From Daphnia carinata (taxonomy: Eukaryota; Arthropoda; Branchiopoda; Diplostraca; Daphniidae): a DNA stretch of 64,000 nt. How positions within the stretch are numbered: position 1 is the first letter of the stretch; each line of letters starts with the position of its first letter. The DNA lies in assembly GCF_022539665.2 (NCBI RefSeq), contig NC_081335.1, positions 496,001-560,000 on the forward strand, read 5' to 3'. The notes beneath the pieces were generated by a model that worked only from the letters and a program-made list of their open reading frames with translations, had not been told where the DNA came from and searched no databases. Both the position numbers and the translations under genes were made by a program. This document shows positions 58,047 through 64,000 of the stretch, one piece after another.

Positions 58047-61000
58047 CATTGGTTTGTTCCGATTTTTTTTCTGAAGCCTAAATGTAGCAAACTATACGTG
58101 ATCTAAATTTCAAATCAAACGAGGATCACGAATATCGAATTCATTTCCACGTTATTGCCTCATTTTTTAAAGGAAACGCAATTAAGTGGTTTGTAGCGCA
58201 ACCACCTTGAATCAAATAACTCAAACCTGTAAATCCCACTTCATGAAAAAAAAGAAAATACTTGGAAAAATTGAACATAAAAAAGAGAAAATAAGCTCAG
58301 AGAACAAAGGAGAGAAAAAAATAGGTAAATGATGGCAATTTAGCGCTGACGGCAACTCTTTGGAAGCTGATCATTTACATTTAAGATTACATCAAAGTGC
58401 AATTCAAAAACGCTCAAGGATTAAATGTAATCTAAAGGTAGCCTTGGAAAAGATCATCGTTGGAGATGAGCAACAGCAAAAAAAACCTGTTTGTCGAGTT
58501 ATTATCTTTAAAGAACTAACACTACTTTATTTTTAGGGTAAGTTAAAATTACGATAATGATGGAAAAGCCAACAGATGGCGTTAAACGTATTTAAATCCG
58601 CTATTTACGGCCTTTCCCCATTAAAAATACTCCCGTTTCGTACTGAAAAAAAAAAAAAAAACTACTTTGTATTACCTCATTTTTGTTACTTTCTCGCATA
58701 ATTAAGCGCTTGAGGTTACATTCCTTCTCTGTTTTTATTTCCAAGAAGACTCAGCTATTGATGTTTTCGTCTTGTTAAGATTTATTACCAATTAACGACA
58801 AAGTCCTTGATCACAATTAACAAAACAAAGGTACGATTTATGCAAAACTTGATGCGAATTAACAATTTCGTGCTGATTTTTTGTTCAACATTCACTGACA
58901 CAAAAATACGCACAAGCGACTGGAATGTTTCAAGAACTTCTTGGTTCGTCTAGCAAAGAAATTGCGCATCAAAATCGGGTCCCGCCCGAATCCCAGGGTT
59001 CTTGCGCGTGTTGGCCGACAAGGCTGACCGGTCCGTTACGCTACATCAGCCAACGACCGCTTGTGACGTATTCCTGTTTTCAAACATATTTAACTTTCAG
59101 TGTAAAAATAATCGTTTAGATTTAAAATAATAGGCCGTTAACTGTTAAGCTAATAAGCCAAATAAAGCGATACTAAACGTACATAAATGAACACAGGGAA
59201 AAATGCATCAGAATGACGCCCACATTTTTCCTGGTATTTTATAAATACTTATGGCCAGTTATCAACAGCTAACTCCATAGTAATTTTTCAAATTCCACTC
59301 TTTTTCTCTCTCTTTCTTAATGATATGTTTTGTAATACTTGTTGGCCTTGGTACAAATTGGCTGTTTTATTCCATTCCGGGAACGATGATGACAAACGTT
59401 TTTTCATTGCGAAATCAGTAAAAAAAAAAAAAAAAACAATGCTTACCTTCGTTTTTCATGGAACGTCCATTCCAGTAAAGCGTCAATCACGTTTCAATTG
59501 AAGACCTTAAAAGCGAAAAATGATGAAGTTCCGCGTATGCGAAATAGAACGTGTGGGTGGAGGGATGCGAGCTCGTGACTGGACTGCTGCAGGTAAAATA
59601 CCCGAAAGCGATTAGAGGGCAAGGCTAAGCAGCACGCGTCAAATATCTTCAAGAAATATATATATATATATATACAGTAGAGAAAATGTTATTGTAAGAA
59701 CATGATTTCCTGCTTGCGTCCCTGTGTCGGCGAAGATATCGATAAATAGCAAATTTCCTGCTCACGACCAATAAAAACTATGGCCATACGACGTTGAACA
59801 GCTGTTTTTTTTTGTTTTTTTTCAAACTACGTCCAGGCAATATTTTTTAAAATATACATTTTTCTGGATACGATTTCAACAATTAGATACGGAATCAGCG
59901 AGAAGCCAACAGCCGCTTAATAAAGTCGATAAAAAAGACTTTTTTTTTTTTGGTAAATCATTTGCCGTTTTGGAGAATCGGGAATAAAAACGAAACAACA
60001 AAACAGTGCTGCGTTTCTTTCAGTTCGGACCTCTTGACCTGTAAAGCCGAAGGGAGGGCCGTGAAAAATGGCGTGAATCGTGTAATATATATGCCATCAC
60101 TATATCCTTCAGGAAAATATATAAAAAAATAAAATTTCCTTTTATTTTTTTTTTTAAAGAGCCTGATTTATCGTTTTCCTAATATTATTTAAGTGGGCCC
60201 CAGTTAGTCTCGTTTGGATGTCCAGCGGACTTTTTCTTTTTTTCCAGTAGAGACACAACAATTTTCTACTTCTCTGTTGGATATTTTTGGTGACTTGTGT
60301 CTTCGTTCATCATCTCCCAACGGGGGGAAGTGCATTATCACTTTGAGATCAAGGACGTTGCACGGGGGTAGCAAGCGCTCCCGTTTGATTTATAACGACA
60401 TTTTGATATAGCGGCCTCTGGTACATCGCATAAAATACTCTTGCAGCAGTAGTAATTAAAAAGCAAAAAAAAAAAAAAAATCTGAATAATAAAGAAATAA
60501 AAATTCAAAAGGACTGGCATTTTCTTTATTATACGCCCGTGCGGGAAAGAGAATTATTGTATCACGTTTGTGCGCGTGAATGAATCGCTTTTGCTTTCGA
60601 AATTCATTCATTATTCGTTGTATTTCAGCGCTCTTGCAAGCACGCATCGTTGTCACGTTGTAAAATACAAAGACAATTCACGAGACAATTGTTTGTTTTT
60701 TTTTCAACGGAAAAGAGGGTTCTTGTATAAAAAAAAAAAACTGTTTACAAACACACAAAGGAAGCTCATCTCCAAGACACGGCCATGTTGTTGCTCCTAC
60801 CTCTCCAAATATCGTTTTTTTTTTAATACATTGATTTCAAAAAGCCCGATAAACAATAAGATGAATTAGAATGAAAACGTGGAACTATCGTCACTTGTTT
60901 GTTTGTTTTTCGCTACAATTTTCATCGAGGAAATCGTTTGAAATGACGTCACTCAAAAGGCAAAGGAAGGAAAAATAGAATTTTCTTCCTTCTCCATTTC

Positions 61001-61450
61001 AGCGTGTTTCTTCGGCCGTGACAAACAAATGACCGGTTTGACTCTTAAATCACCTTTTTAAAACGTAACGCACGTACGCACACACACACACACACAAAAA
61101 CGGGTGGCATATGATACACTACAACACAATGGAGAGACGCTTAATTTTTTTTTACAGATCTTAGACATTGTTGTCAAAAATAGGCAAGTCTTTTTCAAAA
61201 AACTTGTCGAACGCATCTAAATAATTCACGAAGTCCAAAGAGAAAAAAAAAAATCAATGACATGAAGCCAAACGACTTTTTCGCGCTAAAAATAGAAAAT
61301 AATGATAAATAAAATTTAAAAAAAGAGCTGCGCCATTTTTTATGTACAGTAAAAAAAAAAAAAATGTTTTAGAGAAAGAAAAATGTTAAATTGAAAATTC
61401 ATTGTTATGCGTGTGTGTGTGTGTGTGTGGGGTCCGGTACCACATGACAG
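58047..61450. other. AT-rich intergenic region with simple repeats
   Basis: No gene is supported on either strand. It contains A/T homopolymers, a (TA)n run near 59661-59674 and an (AC)n run near 61078-61095. The right part includes the 3' UTR of the kinase gene that ends at 61451. Confidence 0.55.
61412..61428. repeat. (GT)n microsatellite
   Basis: A TGTG run immediately downstream of the kinase stop codon, within its 3' UTR on the minus strand (CA repeat in the transcript). Confidence 0.85.
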
Positions 61451-63158
<1,708 letters not shown>

Positions 63159-64000
63159 CTTTTGGGTGTTTCGTTAGCAAACCAAAGGAGGATAAAATAT
63201 TAAACGACTTTATTCGAATGAATCGTGAAACGCCGCTAACGAACAGTGACGAATCTGTTTGCTATTGAATGTCTGCCTCCCCCCTCCATATTGATCGCAA
63301 GTACGTTGGAAATTCAACGAGTTGTGCCAACAGGATTTGGACATAAATCGGTGGGGCATTTAATGGTTTCCCAAATACAAATAGGGGGACCCGAGATATT
63401 AAAAAAAAAAAAAAAAAAAAAAAGTGCAGGGCATATCTGTGGGCGCAAGTCCACGTCCTTTTACGGGGAAATCGAGAAGCGTGTGTTCCAGATGCTATCA
63501 CAAAAGCAACTGACGCTTGTATGAACACGTCTAAGAATCAGCAATCGTAAACCAAAACAGAAAAAAACAAAAGTCGGCGATACGTCATCGCCAACACGTC
63601 ATTATGTATGCAAAAAAAATGAAGAAAAGGGGGTGATAAAGCCGTTCCTTTTTATCCGCCACCTTTTAGACAGAAACGCAAACATTTGCCCGCGTGTCAA
63701 CAATTTCCTCGTTTTCTTTCAAATAGGAAACGAGAAACTAAAAAGAAATGAAACATTTTCATTCTATGCAAATGTTGGAAAAAGAAAAAGGTTCTTTGGT
63801 CCGTTCTCGTCTGCGTCGGCAGTAGTCCACCCCCTCCTTTTTTTCTTTATTTATTCACGATGGACGATAAATATGGACGTTCTCTCTCTCTCTCTCTCTC
63901 TCTATAGGGTCCCGCATTATAAACAAATGTATACAATTTCTTTCTTTTTTTCTTCTTCAACCGAAAAACAAAACAAAAACCTATTCGTGAAATCTATCGA
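63159..64000. other. Intron of the kinase gene running off the window
   Basis: No kinase N-lobe exon was found here. It contains a long A run (63402-63423) and a (CT)n run (about 63883-63903). Confidence 0.6.

Noticed and set aside
58047-61450. Genes in the AT-rich stretch
   Set aside because: Frames are short, homopolymer-driven and without domains or splice structure.
63246-63528. N-terminal kinase exon near the right edge
   Set aside because: No glycine loop, VAVK-like lysine or other N-lobe motif is found in either strand's frames. This is intron.

Overview
The window is nuclear DNA of an arthropod, most likely a branchiopod crustacean such as Daphnia. The reasons are AT-rich sequence, compact genes with many phase-consistent introns of roughly 55-80 bases, tandemly duplicated paralogues, an arthropod chitin synthase, a DEG/ENaC channel and a peroxinectin-like haem peroxidase. 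No prokaryotic operons, CRISPR arrays or convincing tRNA/rRNA genes were seen. Exon borders were worked out by hand from GT/AG sites and reading-frame continuity. Most models close with an in-frame total length.

Layout, left part (all on the minus strand). 1-1761 is the 5' part of a chitin synthase that carries an apparent one-base frameshift. 2764-7327 is a complete tandem chitin synthase of 13 exons. 7887-8141 may be a tiny secreted protein (plus strand). 9194-10589, 12084-13654 and 23539-24895 are three members of a secreted leucine-rich-repeat (LRR) family. The middle member also carries a C-terminal peritrophin-type chitin-binding domain, and a decayed fourth copy lies at 11085-11586. 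14282-14797 is an unrecognised secreted protein. 16042-22061 is a tandem array of three proline-rich secreted proteins, each with a TATA box.

Middle part. 24.9-28.2 kb is nearly empty apart from one possible small secreted gene. 28701-29247 and 29758-30308 are a tandem pair of 151-residue secreted proteins. 30901-33141 (minus) is a DEG/ENaC channel. It is divergent from 33831-35429 (plus), a secreted cyanophycinase-like protein that has lost its nucleophile serine. An ER-type FKBP (35963-36589), an animal haem peroxidase (37437-40717) and the mRNA 3'-end factor CPSF6 (41158-44482) follow on the plus strand.

Right part. A tandem duplication of about 4.73 kb covers an SR splicing factor (minus) and a UBASH3/TULA-like phosphatase (plus). 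Its breakpoint falls inside the SR-protein gene, so the second copy lacks the RS domain, while both phosphatase copies are intact. 54.9-61.4 kb is mostly non-coding and holds a remarkable inverted/foldback repeat cluster at about 56.34-58.05 kb. The last 2.6 kb holds the 3' exons of a PKA-like kinase (PRKX/Pka-C3 type) on the minus strand, whose 5' end lies outside the window.

How the genes relate: chitin synthases, a chitin-binding LRR protein, proline-rich secreted proteins and a peroxidase would fit cuticle or peritrophic-matrix biology, but this is only a loose neighbourhood. CPSF6 and the SR factor act in mRNA processing.
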